64,000 nt of DNA from Pratylenchus scribneri (Eukaryota; Nematoda; Chromadorea; Rhabditida; Pratylenchidae). Under the pieces are notes generated by a model, which ran no database searches, was not told where the DNA came from, and saw only the letters and a list, made by a program, of their open reading frames with translations. The DNA is taken from positions 2,790,001 to 2,854,000 of the forward strand of contig JAQSEB010000021.1 of the NCBI GenBank assembly GCA_030063045.1. Reading direction: 5' to 3'. Numbering within the stretch: position 1 is the first letter of the stretch; each line of letters starts with the position of its first letter. Both the position numbers and the translations under genes were made by a program. Positions 35,664-46,324 of this stretch are shown piece by piece.

Positions 35664-38107
35664 TTTGAAGTTACCTTTTAAGGTTCTCAAAAATTTTTAC
35701 TCTGGGAAAATTTTTTCCTTTTTGTCTAAATTATTTTTTAGTAAAAAGGTGACATTAAAAATAATAAAAAATAAGTTGAAGAAAAAATGAATGAAAATAA
35801 CTGAGTCCAAAAGCATAGATATGATATTGCGCAATGCCTATGCCATATGAAATCAACCAAAAAATTTTAATAAAAAAATCATTTTGGGCGGAAAAATCGG
35901 GAAGAATTCGACATTTCTTTCTAAGAAAAAAATAAAATAAATAGCTTTACAATAATGAACAAATTAGAATGATCTGTGATGTATCTAATTAGCCTAAATT
36001 ATCTAATTTTTTAAGCTTAAAAATTAAATATTTTTTTAATATACAAATTGGCAAGATGGAAAAAAATAATTTTCTGTATTTTTGCTGTATTTTGCAAAAT
36101 TCGTCAATAAAATAGAAAATAGTCATAAAATAATAGTCAAATAATATGGAAATACAAAATCGGATATCGGCTATATTTTTTTATATAATAATTTTTCATA
36201 TACTAGTAAATATTTTTTTAGATAGCCCAAATAGATTAAAAATATTTTTTTATTTTCATTGTTAAAAAAAAGAAGAAAATACTATGTTAGTCATGTCAAT
36301 TAAAAAGGACAATCATTTTTATCCTCGTTTTTCCGTTTTATTTTTGAACTGATGGAGCATAAAATGTACGCTCTTTTATTCGCCGTCAAAATTTAATTAA
36401 GATGTAAAACTTTTCAAGAAAATAAGTTTTTCCATGTGATACAACAATATTATTAAATTACAATGGAAATTGGTTATTCACATTTATGAGCATTCATAAG
36501 AAATGATGATTGAATAAATATAATAAAATTGGGCTAATTTCCAATTAATGGGAACAGAAAATCATAATAATAAAAATCGAAATAAATTTCTGAGTTAAAT
36601 ATTATGGGAATTAAATTTATTAATAGTTAATTAAAATATAGTATATTAATGAATATAAATTTGTCATCTTTAAAACAGGTATTGCATTTTAATTTATTTT
36701 TATTTATTTTAATCTTTAAATTATTTATTGATCTGATCAACCAATATTTATTTATTACTATTTTAATTTAAATACCAAAAACATTTCTCCTATTCATATG
36801 CTTCTTTTGTATCTTAATTCTTTCCTATTTTATTTTTCCTATTAATAATAACAATTTTAAAGAAAAATATTTTGTAAAATATAATTATTTCTCTCTCCTG
36901 CTGATTTGAAATTATGATAATAAAGACAATTTGTGACGCATAATTATTTTAATTTTGTTATTAAATAATCCAATTAAAGATAGTCTCTTGCAAAAAACAC
37001 AAAACTAAAGCAATTTCAACGATAAAATAGTGTAAAACATTCTTTCATCCCATTCATGAATTTTTCTGGGACATATTTCCATTCCAAATTTGAGCCAAAT
37101 TCTCACGACATTCTTTTGGCATCGATATATCTTCATTTCAATTTATTGTTTTCCCATAAAAAGAGAAAAAGTGAATGAGTCATTTTTCTGTAAACCAGCA
37201 ACGGTCTTCGAATTTTTTTGACAAACATCGCGTCATTTGTCTATTTGTTAAAATTTAATAATAAAATAATTTCCTTAAAAAAGAGAACGTAATTTTCAAA
37301 ACCAATCATATCATTCACAAATTTTAACAAAATTTCTATAACATTTTTAGAGAATAATTTCTTATCTCACTAGTCATTTAGATTAGACCTCAAATTTAAC
37401 ATCGTTTATAATAATTCATCATTGATTTAATAAATTTTGATCATTTCGCTATCAATTTAAAGAGCAGACAATTACTATCTTTTATTATTTTTTTTATTTA
37501 AATTGGTTTTTATAGAGTTGTTACTACATATAAAAGTAAAAAAAAATAATCTAAACCACATAACAAAGACGATTTAAAATTAAAATAGTTTATGAACATA
37601 ACTTAGAAATTCAGAAAGAATTTAATTAAAATTAAAATTATTTAATAGCCAATCTATATTTTGATTACAATATCTTTCAAAATTGGTTCAGTCCATGTCC
37701 ATGATGAATTGTTAAAAAGGTCGGTAAATTAATCCTTCGATAAAGTTGTTTATCCACTTTTTGGTTAGACGTCATTCAATAATGTCTCTCATGCCTTTTT
37801 CTCTCTCTAATAGGGACTAGCTTTTAAAGAGCTCAGACGGATTTTTTTGTTGTTTTCGAGACTAGAGGTAGAGGGTAGAGGCTCTCTCTTATATAGAGCC
37901 AGAAAAGAAGGGGGCAATTCGGCCAAGCCAACTGTCTCTGTGCCCCTTCCCCTCCCATTCAGAAAATCAATGGCCATATAGATACCTAAGAGAAAGCCAA
38001 AATGGCTTTTTGCCAAGTCTCAAATTTCACTAAAAATTGTTGTTTTTAATCAATTATTGTGAGTTTTTGAGTCTTTTATTTTTAGATTATTTTCCAATTT
38101 ATTAATA
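35664..38107. other. AT-rich intergenic region
   Basis: About 2.4 kb of AT-rich sequence without a convincing gene. A more GC-rich patch at about 37840-37980, with CTCTCTTATATAGAGCC, lies 130-270 bp upstream of the putative exon at 38108 and could be a promoter. The open frame on the minus strand across it has no recognisable features. Confidence 0.5.
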
Positions 38108-38167
38108 ATGCCTTCTGCAACTGCTGATTCATCGCCTCCAAAATGTTGTTGCTGCCGAGTTGATGAG
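38108..38167 (+). CDS. Putative first exon, Cys-rich (partial gene)
   Basis: ATG followed by 19 codons encoding MPSATADSSPP then KCCCCRVDE, ending exactly at GAG|GTATTTTAAT, a good splice donor. An AT-rich promoter-like patch lies upstream. I could not identify the following exons in the plus strand downstream, so the product is unknown. The Cys cluster could be a zinc-binding or palmitoylated N-terminus. It may be a real gene start or a chance match. Confidence 0.35.
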
Positions 38168-38764
38168 GTATTTTAATGGGGGTAGCAATTAGGAATTAGG
38201 ATGCAAGCCCGGAGTCACAATTTTTGGCGCGAATTTTGAAAATATGGTGAAAATGGGCAAAAATTACCCATCGTATGGACAAAATGGAAATGCATGTATT
38301 TTGGGAATTTTTTTAAAAAGGCATATATTTTGAAAAGATATGTAAATATTTTTACATTTTCATTTTAAAAATCTAGTGAAAATCTAGTGAATATAACAAT
38401 TTTTCAGAATTTCGATAATAATTTGAAAATATGAAATATTTTCAAAATTTTTTAGGACATATTTTCAATATCTATTCAAAATACCAAGAAAAATATTTTC
38501 AAAATGGCAATCATATTCAGAATATTTCGATACATTATTTTTCAACATCTATTCAAAATTATAATAAAATAATATTTTTAGAATATTAAAAATTTTTAGA
38601 ATATTTCGATATAATTTTTCAACATCTGTTCAAAATTATCTATATTGTTATAATATTCTTAATATACTACCTAAATTCATAATATCTTTACCTGTAATAA
38701 TAAATTATAATTTTTATTAAATACTTTATAAATAAATTAAAATTGCATAAAGAATTATCATAAC

Positions 38765-39579
38765 TTAATCATGATCAAATGTGTTCATCGGAAAAACATA
38801 ATTCTTCATTTCTCCATCATTGCCATCGTATTGAACCATAAGACCTTTTGGTAATGACTCAATTGAATAAGATGAAGGTGACCTAAAAATTTGCATATGA
38901 TTATTTCGATAATTTTTCTATAAAATAAACCTGGCCATAATCCTCTTATCTACGAAAGAATTGTAATTTTCAATATAAAGCATTTTGCTGGTGTTCCATC
39001 CATTCAAGATTTTGCTAGAATTTTGTCCGAGAAATTTATAAGCACACAAATTGATTGCAATTGAGAATTCTAGAAGAATAAAATAGATTATTTTTCAAAG
39101 CTCAATTTATTTTTCACCAAATTTATTGGAATTTTAATAAATCAATATATTAAATTTCATTTGCTCTTCTTAATTCGAGTCTTTATTAGATATTTATATT
39201 AAAAAGTTTCCTGTTTTTATTTATATTTTATTTTTCAATTAAATCCATTTTAAATAAACATTCTCCTAAAAACCAAATATTTTATCCATAAAACCTTTGT
39301 TTTTATTATCCCAAAAAATTTTGTATACCTTCAAAATTTGTTACTCAATAGTGTAACCATAAAACCTTTAATATTTTTGGCCCAAAATTGATACCATTGA
39401 TTTTCCGAAATGTTTAAAAACTATAAGGTTCGAGTTAAATTAATTTTGATATTTGAAGAAATTAAAGGAAACCTGCGTAACTTTTAATCTTGGTAGCAAA
39501 TGATCAGTGCAGATTTAAAATTTTCACATTTTGCAACAATTTCAGCACCATTTCCGGTGAAATGAACAAGATAAAAGAT
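38765..39579 (-). CDS. Uncharacterised multi-exon gene, 3' exons
   Basis: Two exons on the minus strand with clean splice sites. Exon 38931-39069 (acceptor TTCTAG, donor CCAG|GTTTATT) encodes a segment with NSSKILNGWNTSKMLY and FVDKRIMAR. Exon 38765-38882 (acceptor TTTTTAG) continues with SPSSYSIESLPKGLMVQYDG and ends MNTFDHD-stop. A likely upstream exon begins at 39579 (FYLVHFTGNGAEIVAKCEN), but its frame runs into a stop before the next plausible donor, so the gene may be broken or my model incomplete. I do not recognise the family. Confidence 0.4.
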
Positions 39580-39672
39580 CTGAAAAATAAAAAGTTTGTG
39601 TAGAATTTAAAAACTTACAATTACTTAAATCAATTAAGTTGAAGCCTATGATGTCGCTAAAATTTCGTAATT

Positions 39673-40329
39673 TTATTTAAAATTCCTTTGCAAAAATCTC
39701 TTGAGAATTTCATCTTTTGAACTTTTAAAAAATTGAAGGGCAATTGCAGATTTCAATTTATTGTCACGCCACTGAATTATCGTTATTTTAGTATTTTTTT
39801 TTAAAAAATTCTTACATACCGAATAAAAAAAAATTATGGAATCCTCACCAAGCTTTGCAAGAAGACTTGAGCGTATTATAAAATGGTCCTTCTTTACTTC
39901 TTTTGCACATATTAATTGCACATTAGGGAAGTTTGATCTTTTTAAATTGTTATAATTAATTATAATTTAGAATAATAGGACCTGATCTTGATAGCCTTGA
40001 TCCACCGTGTTCAACGAGAATTTAAAAACGTCGCATAATATTGAGAATTTTTTGATTGAGAATTCTTGCCTTATATCACCAAATTCTTGACAATTTAGAG
40101 TACTCATTCTTTCTTCAATTTGTTTTAAAGCCGAAGGTTTATGTCTAATTTTTGCTCCAACAAAACACTTAACTGAAATTAAAAATAAATAGTAAAAAAT
40201 AAATAAATGAGTTACGAAAAAAACAAGAATTAGAAATGAAAGAGCCAAATTTTCTGCTGCAATTGACCAAATATAAATGCAGATGTTATCAGCAACAACT
40301 TCATTGACTCGAACATAAAAAGAAATCAA
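39673..40329 (-). CDS. Uncharacterised multi-exon gene or relic
   Basis: Open segments on the minus strand suggest exons: about 40329-39986 (NEVVADNICIYIWSIAAENL, then KCFVGAKIRHKPSALKQ and GDIRQEFSIKKFSILC), about 39930-39823 (CAKEVKKDHFIIRSSLLAKL, donor GTATGTAAG) and 39777-39673 (WRDNKLKSAIALQFFKSS..., ending RFLQRNFK-stop). The acceptor TAATTCAG before the last exon is good, but the phase between the first two segments does not join cleanly. A short related-looking piece, MSIDEVNELVSDSSSVV, lies further upstream at 40507-40576. Family not recognised. It may be a fast-evolving gene or a decaying copy. Confidence 0.35.
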
Positions 40330-41123
40330 AAATTATTATTGTAATTTGATGTATTAAACCTTGAATTTAAGTATGGACTTTGAGCCTTACTTCACTTGAC
40401 GATAATTTCACGAATTTGGCCAAATTTGTCTAAAGAGTTCATCCCAGTCCGGATTAGTTTCATCGACATTAAATATTTAATAATTTTTGTTTTTTTAAAT
40501 TCTTACTATAATTCTCATCCAATATCACCACCGAGCTAGAGTCCGATACGAGTTCATTGACTTCATCGATGCTCATAAAAATCACAGAACGGATGTCAGA
40601 CATTCCATCTTCTTCTTTGATTTCATCATGTCATTTTGAATTTTTTATTTTATAGTTTTAAAGATTCATTTTTAAACCTTGAATTTTTCGTCCATCTCCA
40701 TTGCAAATTTTCGACCCTGAAGATTTTCCAAATCTTATATTGGGTTGGCCAGTATTCCATCCTTTAAATTTTTATCAACTTTATAATAATAAGTAATGGA
40801 AATTACCTGAGAATTATTTTCTTTTTCAATCTTCTATCCATGATAATTTGTGTCAGAGAATTTCTCATCATTATTCGAATCGATGTTTTCGAAGACGTTA
40901 AAATTATTTGTTAATATTTCAATTTTCTTAAACCTTCATATTCTCATATTCCGTGTTTCATTCGCATGGCAATTTGTAATGATTGAATAAGACCAGACAT
41001 GCCATAATAATTATTGTTAAACTCAATTGTGGTGGTGTCATCTTGGACAGTTGTGAAGAATTTATTGACTTAAAATCTTAGTTTAAAATGTTTTTTAATT
41101 AATAATTAAACCTGCTTATTGTA

Positions 41124-41372
41124 TTATATTTGGACGCTTTTCTGTGTTTTTCCCAAAATGCTGAGATTTTGTGCTGTGGATGATTTGCAATCGACATGAT
41201 CGCTCCGAGATTTCCTGATCATCAGCAAGAATTGAGGAGAGAGCAAGTTTCGAATAGGAAGCATTCCTCCAAGATCAGGCAGAACATTCTCTGAATCATA
41301 AGTATCCTTTAATTTTTATTTTTACTACTTTATGTTTACAATTACCTCAATTATATCCATGCTTATATCCAT
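41124..41372 (-). CDS. Putative small two-exon gene
   Basis: Exon 1 (41346-41372) encodes MDISMDIIE with donor GAG|GTAATT. Exon 2 (41124-41306, acceptor AATTAAAG) continues in frame with DTYDSENVLPDLGGMLPIRN and ends in GKTQKSVQI-stop. The predicted product is about 69 residues, acidic at the N-terminus and without recognised domains. It is divergently arranged with the small gene at 41835-42028. Confidence is low because the protein is short and unrecognised. Confidence 0.3.
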
Positions 41373-41834
41373 TTTGACCAGAATTCTTCGATAGAATTAA
41401 AATTAGTAGTCCGAAGAATTCAATTAATAAAATTTAATCTTTTATTTAGACTTCGAAAAGCTTGTTTCAATTATTTTTGCTCTTTGTTTTGTTTTTATCG
41501 ATTTCGATAACTTTATGAATTTCTTCTAATTCTCTGACGATGTTCTCTCTCACTTTTCATGTATGATTTATATAGTTATTATTCCTTATTAGCTCATAAT
41601 TAAGATATTTTTGCAAAAATATCTACATAATAAATCCTTACTTGGTTTTTTTGATATTTAATTATTCTGAAATGTAAAATTTTAATATTAAAGGTTATAA
41701 AAACTTTGTTTGTAATACATGGTTAAAAATTAATAAAATATTCATACAATTTCTCAAAAAAAAATAAAATCAATTTTTAGTCTAGCTAAATTCTCTCAAT
41801 TATTTGGCAATTCTTAAGTGAAACAAATTGCAAA

Positions 41835-42028
41835 ATGTCAAAGACTGATAAAGAAGACGGAGGAATTCTAAATCAGAAATCAAGGCGAAACGAGGTAAAA
41901 TAAATATAATTAATAATTAAATATAAAATAATATTTAGCGACCGCGTATTTTGCCAAACGGAGAAGAAAATGATATAAACTTCAATCTGGAAGATTCTAT
42001 GGTGGGAAGTTCTGATAGCAAGGAGTAG
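41835..42028 (+). CDS. Putative 49-residue two-exon protein
   Basis: Exon 1 (41835-41894) runs MSKTDKEDGGILNQKSRRNE to a donor GAG|GTAAAA. A 44 bp intron ends ATATTTAG. Exon 2 (41939-42028) continues in phase with RPRILPNGEENDINFNLEDS and ends SSDSKE-TAG. The product is hydrophilic and charged, with no membrane segment and no domain I know. The clean 60 nt and 90 nt exons and typical short intron are the main support. Confidence 0.45.
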
Positions 42029-42800
42029 AAGAATTTGCAAAGAACTGCCTGGAAATATGTTAGAAATGATGGAAACGATTTATTTAATTTATTCAAATAT
42101 AATTCTCCAAAAACTTTAAAAAAAAATTCACCATAACAAATCTCGCAAAATTATTCTCATATCCAAATTATACACCGGCTTTTTTAAATATCTCATCTGC
42201 CAGGACAAAAACCCACAATATAATAATCTGTTAGTTTTCTTCTATCTAATTGTTATCCTCAAAAAAATCATCCCAATAATATTTGTCTCCAAAAAAACCA
42301 ACATAAATTCATTTTGCTTTCTTATTTTTTATCTAAATATTACTTTTGATCCGATATTCTGGCGAAAATCAAGCAAAATTATTTAAATTTCTCAACAATT
42401 ATTTAATTTTGTTAAAAAAATCCTACTAAAAATTCCAATTTATATTCCTTTTTTAGGGATTTAAATATTCTTTTTTTTTAGAAAAAAAAATTAAATTTTG
42501 AAAAAATAGTGAAAATTTTGGAGTAATAATTTTGAATAATCAAAAAATTTTTAAAATATACTAAAAAAGATACTCCTTTTTACTATGCATTTTGGGTCTT
42601 ATTTTCAAAAGCTTTTCAAAATGAATAAAAATATAAATTTTCAAAATTATAAAATTCTCAAAATGTTTCCTGGATTTTACTAATTTTAAGAATATTATAA
42701 GAATTGATGTATTTTCACGTAATTTTGTAAGCAGCATTTAGTCCAATTTTGGAGCGGAAAAATCAATAATCCACAAGCCCTATCCTATCCGCATGATTGG
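42029..42800. other. AT-rich spacer, no gene seen
   Basis: Very AT-rich sequence between the small gene and the palindrome and tRNA-like region. No open frame, repeat array or RNA gene supported. Confidence 0.6.
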
Positions 42801-42832
42801 CCAATTAAATGACCAATTGGTCATTTAATTGG
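42801..42832. repeat. Perfect 32 bp palindrome
   Basis: The half-site CCAATTAAATGACCAA is followed immediately by its exact reverse complement, so all 32 bp are self-complementary with no spacer. A further partial ATTGG / ATCATTTAATT echo flanks it. It can form a cruciform. It lies about 120 bp before the tRNA-like sequence and 420 bp before the first gene of the mobile-element region. Confidence 0.9.
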
Positions 42833-42950
42833 ACATCATTTAATTATTGATATTTATTTGACACAATTTTAATTAAATAGCAATTTTTGAAATACATTTT
42901 CAATTAATAAATAATAATTTTTGTAATTTTCCAAAAATTACCCACCCCGA

Positions 42951-43026
42951 CCGGGAATCGAACCCAGCCATTCCCAAATCCATAGCCTTCACCTTTCGAC
43001 TATTCAGCCAATTGGTGAGCGAACAT
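42951..43026 (-). other. tRNA-like sequence (degenerate tRNA or tRNA-derived SINE)
   Basis: On the minus strand there is a canonical B box, GGTTCGATTCC, within a good T-arm (CTGGG TTCGATT CCCGG) followed by TCGGGGT. There is also an A-box-like TGGCTGAATAGT about 40 nt upstream. The 5' acceptor strand pairs poorly with TCGGGGT and no clean anticodon stem forms around GGCTATGGATTTGGG. I therefore call it a tRNA pseudogene or SINE head rather than a tRNA gene. RNA polymerase III transcription is possible. Confidence 0.5.
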
Positions 43027-43253
43027 TCAATTTTGCCCATATACCCACCCAACCAATTCCCTTCCTTCCCACGCATCCCCCTCCAGTATTTCGCTCTCTG
43101 CATCCCATCTGCATCCTGTCTGTCCTTCAATTATCGGGAATAATTGAGGATTGGGCGGACGGACTCTCGTGGGGGACCATAATTATATGCTAGAGAGAAA
43201 ATTGATTTATTTCTCCAATTTGACAATAAACAAAATATATTTCTGAAAACAAC

Positions 43254-44249
43254 ATGTCTCATTTTTTTCGAGAAAACATTCACATTTATTGCTTGAAAAA
43301 ATTTGGCATAATTCAAACTGAAGAACCTTCAATGTTTCGTTCAACATCTCCAATTCATCGTTCAAAATCGCTTCCTCCAATTCTTTCTCAGCAGCCATCA
43401 AAGACAATTCCATCGCAATTCGACGACCGATTCCATTCAAACAAAACCCTGCAAGAATTTATCAAAACCGGCAAAATCACTTCTGACATTGAATATTCTC
43501 ATGAATGGGACGAATTTTTGAGAATTGGCGCCCTGGAAAGCAAATTCAAGGAATTAAAACTTCCCGAGGAATACAAATTCAAGGATTACCCTGAATTTTT
43601 TGTCGAGGACCTGATTTTCGATATTGGCATTGGGTATTTTTATCCTTTCTCCCAAAAAATATATTCCTATTTAGTGATCCGACTGGCTTTTTGGATTTGA
43701 TCGAATTCAAACTTGTGGAAGACGACACCCCACCATTTATCATTGACATTTGGGAAATGTATGCATTTTACCCCGGAGTCCCAAAAGGTAAATTACAAAA
43801 ACAATATGACTAATAAAATTCAACTTTTTTTAGAAGGGAAAATACTTGATTGGGGCGGAAAGGAAGTGAAGCTTCTTCCCGGCCATGTGGAGCAACCGCC
43901 CGAAGTGCCGCATGACGGCGGAATTATTGTTGGGCATGGAAATAATCTTCTCAAATTTGGAATCCAAAATGGCCAATATGAATTCAACATCACCATTCAT
44001 TTTCCTGAAGAAGGAACACGATCAAGGACAGAGGGAATCCGAATTGAAAAGCGCAAAGTGGTTGGTTAAAAAATGGAAAAAATTATTTTTTACATATACA
44101 CATTTTTAGAATTCCCAGCAAAATGCCGACGATGGGCCGTGTTCTTCAACTTTCAAAGAAGAAGAATAAAAATTGAAGAAAATTTGATGTGCGCGCATTT
44201 TGTCAATTCAAATAATGGCATTTTTGATATGTTGAATAAAAAATATTAA
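43254..44249 (+). CDS. Unknown 287-residue protein, four exons
   Basis: Exons 43254-43633, 43675-43787, 43834-44064 and 44110-44249 join in phase. Donors are GTATTT, GTAAAT and a weaker GTTAAA; acceptors are ATTTAG, TTTTTTAG and TTTTTAG. The Ser/Pro-rich N-terminus (RSKSLPPILSQQPSKTIPSQ) is followed by an acidic/aromatic region (EYSHEWDEFLRIG, DPTGFLDLIEF), a PFIIDIWEMYAFYPGVPK segment, a Gly-rich stretch (HDGGIIVGHGNNLLKFGIQ) and a basic, Phe-rich C-terminus. An alternative start is MFRSTSP at 43330. Family not recognised. It is the first gene on the left of the Polinton and reads in the same direction as the virion genes, but unlike most of them has introns. It could be an element gene or a host gene flanking the insertion. 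Confidence 0.55.
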
Positions 44250-44309
44250 AAAATTTTTTTGAAAATTAGATTTAGAAAAGGAATTAGCTTTTAGAGCTAA
44301 TCATAAGAG

Positions 44310-44320
44310 GTCTATTTAAG
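44310..44320 (+). promoter_or_regulatory. TATA-like box GTCTATTTAAG upstream of ATPase
   Basis: Two mismatches from the GTCTATATAAA box found before other late genes. Its end is 34 bp before the ATPase start at 44355, a usual distance for a TATA box and short leader. Confidence 0.45.
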
Positions 44321-44354
44321 CAATCATTCCATGGGTAAATAATTCAGACAAAAA

Positions 44355-44972
44355 ATGTTTTTTTCACCCTTCACTCTAATTTTGGTCGGAGCCACAGGCT
44401 CGGGAAAAACTCAATGGTTGCTGAAACTCATAAAGCATAGAGACCAATTGATTGATCCCGCACCTCAGAAAGTACTTTATTGTTATGGGGAGCTGAATGA
44501 CTCAATAATGCGCTTGAAAACCGAAGAGGGAGTGGAAACGCACAATGGCGTTCCGGATGCGGAAATGATAAAATCCATGCCCAAACCTCTTTTGTTAATT
44601 TTGGATGATCTGATGTTGGACACAAAAAATGATTTTCTTGACCTCCTTTTTACACGTGGCTCGCACAATTGGAATACCAGTGTTGTGTTTGTGACTCAAT
44701 CCATATTCGGCAAGAATATTCGTACGGCACGAAGTAATGCCCACATGCTTGTTTTGATGCGTAGCCCCTCCTCCGAATTGCAATCAAAAACAATTGGTTC
44801 ACAGCTCTTTCCCCGAAGATTGAATTATTTTTTGGAAGCATGGACGGATGCAACCCACGAACCCTTTTCATATTTGGTCATCAATATGCACCCAAGTGCA
44901 CCGGAATATTTGCGCCTGTCGACCGACATTTTTCCCGGGGAGAAGCAAAAAATTTATCTTCCCATTGATTAA
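44355..44972 (+). CDS. Packaging ATPase (FtsK/HerA, A32-like)
   Basis: 205 residues, the typical size of a Polinton genome-packaging ATPase. Residues 9-18 form a Walker A motif (VGATGSGKTQ). About residues 79-86 form Walker B (LLLILDDL). The sensor-type segment VVFVTQSIFG follows, as in the FtsK/HerA A32 family. In related viruses this enzyme pumps DNA into preformed capsids. The protein has no extra domains and looks intact. It is the first of the plus-strand virion genes and is preceded by a TATA-like box. The reading frame has no introns. Confidence 0.93.
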   Translation: MFFSPFTLILVGATGSGKTQWLLKLIKHRDQLIDPAPQKVLYCYGELNDSIMRLKTEEGVETHNGVPDAEMIKSMPKPLLLILDDLMLDTKNDFLDLLFTRGSHNWNTSVVFVTQSIFGKNIRTARSNAHMLVLMRSPSSELQSKTIGSQLFPRRLNYFLEAWTDATHEPFSYLVINMHPSAPEYLRLSTDIFPGEKQKIYLPID

Positions 44973-44995
44973 TTGATTGACCACATACGGGCTGG

Positions 44996-45006
44996 GTCTA
45001 TATAAA
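44996..45006 (+). promoter_or_regulatory. Late-type TATA box GTCTATATAAA
   Basis: Exact 11 bp match to the boxes at 49731 and 51671. The first in-frame ATG of the downstream ORF (45006) uses the last A of this box, so it cannot lie in a transcript started about 30 bp downstream. That favours translation from the ATG at 45048. Confidence 0.6.
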
Positions 45007-45047
45007 TGCAAAAATCAATGAAAATATTCCTCCACAAAACTGATAGA

Positions 45048-45407
45048 ATGACATATCAATTCAGTCCATATATACGAGATAATTTAGAATTTTTGCAAAA
45101 GCTAGCAAAAACAAAATCAGATAAAAAGAAAAACGCGCTTATACTGAACGCAAACGCCGATCAAATTTTGGCAATTGTTGAAATTTGTGCAAACATTTTG
45201 CGCTACAATTTCATTTTAACTCCACAACAGAAAAAACGTTTAATAAAATTTGCCGACTATTATCGCGCAATTGCTCGGGCACGCACCGAAAAGACTGCAC
45301 GTAATCGTATACAACAGGGTAGTGGTTTGGCGCTGGGTGCAATTCTATTACCCATTGTCGCTACATTGGCTGAACATTTGGTCAAAAAAATATTACCACA
45401 GCAATGA
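45048..45407 (+). CDS. Small basic late protein with hydrophobic tail
   Basis: 119 residues from the ATG at 45048 (MTYQFSPYIRDNLEFLQKLA). Upstream in-frame ATGs at 45006 and 45018 are too close to the TATA box. The central helical region has QLL-type leucines and Lys-rich turns (KTKSDKKKNALIL, LTPQQKKRLIKFADYYR). The C-terminus is Gly-rich then hydrophobic (GSGLALGAILLPIVATLAE). Proteins with this build, a basic helical body plus a GxLLxPI tail, are common in Polintons and adintoviruses next to the capsid genes and resemble adenovirus-like core or membrane-active peptides. The precise role is not known. Its stop overlaps the next start as ATGA at 45404. Confidence 0.7.
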   Translation: MTYQFSPYIRDNLEFLQKLAKTKSDKKKNALILNANADQILAIVEICANILRYNFILTPQQKKRLIKFADYYRAIARARTEKTARNRIQQGSGLALGAILLPIVATLAEHLVKKILPQQ

Positions 45408-46324
45408 GACACACCCGAAAAATGATCATGATTCCAGAGGCGGAATACCGGACCCTTTTGAATTTGATGACCCATACAGGGGATGATTTACAAAATGAGA
45501 AGGCCAAATTGGATGTAAAAATTGCCACCACATTGGATAATCCCAAATTGGATCCTGACCTGAAACAGAAACGATATAATGCCCTCTATAAACAGAGGAG
45601 ACAAATGAAGGATATGATTGAGAATCGCCCTCAAAAAGTTGTGATCCAAAATCCAAAAACAGTTCCACCAAATGTGGCACCCTATTTGGGATTGACTACC
45701 GCCACTACAAGTCCGACTCCAAATGCAATTGATCCAACAAGTGCCAATGAAGATGAGAGGAAAAAGATTGTCAGACGAGCATCCACATTGGGATCGACCT
45801 CAGGAAGTGATGAAAAATCTTCCATTTACACATCATCTTCATCTGTACCCAAAGAAGAAGATGGCTCAACACAATATGAATCGGCTTTAACACCTTCCGA
45901 ACATGACTATAGAATGCCAGCCACATCACGTAAAAAGCTAATTGCATTGGTAGAAGCAAATCCACAAAGATTCGGTGTTGCCCCAAACGGTCAAATCCTG
46001 AGCAATAAAAAATTGCGTATCAAAGAGAGTCACTTTAAAGATTCCATAGATTATATTGCTGGCATGCGTGACTCTCCACCTCGCGGCCATAAATTTTTTG
46101 ATCAAGCACTCCGGAGGGATCAAGAAGCTCAAAACATAATTATGGGAAATTTTGCCGGACAATCCGGTCAAGGTAAGAAGCATCATAAAAAGCTAAGATT
46201 CGCTGCCAACACCACCAAAGACGGGATTATAAAAACACCAGGTCTTCAGAGAATAGCCCAACCACCATCTCAAAAACAACAAAACAACATCAAATTTAGA
46301 CCACAATTATGGGCAAAACTCTGA
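45404..46324 (+). CDS. Conserved Polinton protein of unknown function
   Basis: 306 residues beginning MRHTRKMIMIPEAEYRTLLN, a start typical of a conserved but uncharacterised Polinton/adintovirus late protein. The N-terminal 80 residues are a charged helical region (NPKLDPDLKQKRYNALYKQR). The middle is Ser/Thr-rich and low complexity (STSGSDEKSSIYTSSSS). The C-terminal region has KLIALVEANPQRFGVAPNGQ, resembling a short winged or SAP-like fold, then a basic GKKHHKKLRF stretch. It overlaps the upstream gene by ATGA and the integrase by 16 nt. Function not established; a structural or DNA-binding role is a guess from charge and neighbours. Confidence 0.75.
   Translation: MRHTRKMIMIPEAEYRTLLNLMTHTGDDLQNEKAKLDVKIATTLDNPKLDPDLKQKRYNALYKQRRQMKDMIENRPQKVVIQNPKTVPPNVAPYLGLTTATTSPTPNAIDPTSANEDERKKIVRRASTLGSTSGSDEKSSIYTSSSSVPKEEDGSTQYESALTPSEHDYRMPATSRKKLIALVEANPQRFGVAPNGQILSNKKLRIKESHFKDSIDYIAGMRDSPPRGHKFFDQALRRDQEAQNIIMGNFAGQSGQGKKHHKKLRFAANTTKDGIIKTPGLQRIAQPPSQKQQNNIKFRPQLWAKL

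Noticed and set aside
37807..38016. 69-codon minus-strand ORF
   Set aside because: No motif or splice support; the interval looks more like a promoter region for the exon at 38108.
42951..43026. Functional tRNA gene
   Set aside because: The T-arm and B box are good, but the acceptor stem and anticodon stem do not pair, so it was kept only as tRNA-like.
42900..43130. 76-codon minus-strand ORF
   Set aside because: It overlaps the tRNA-like sequence and shows no coding features.
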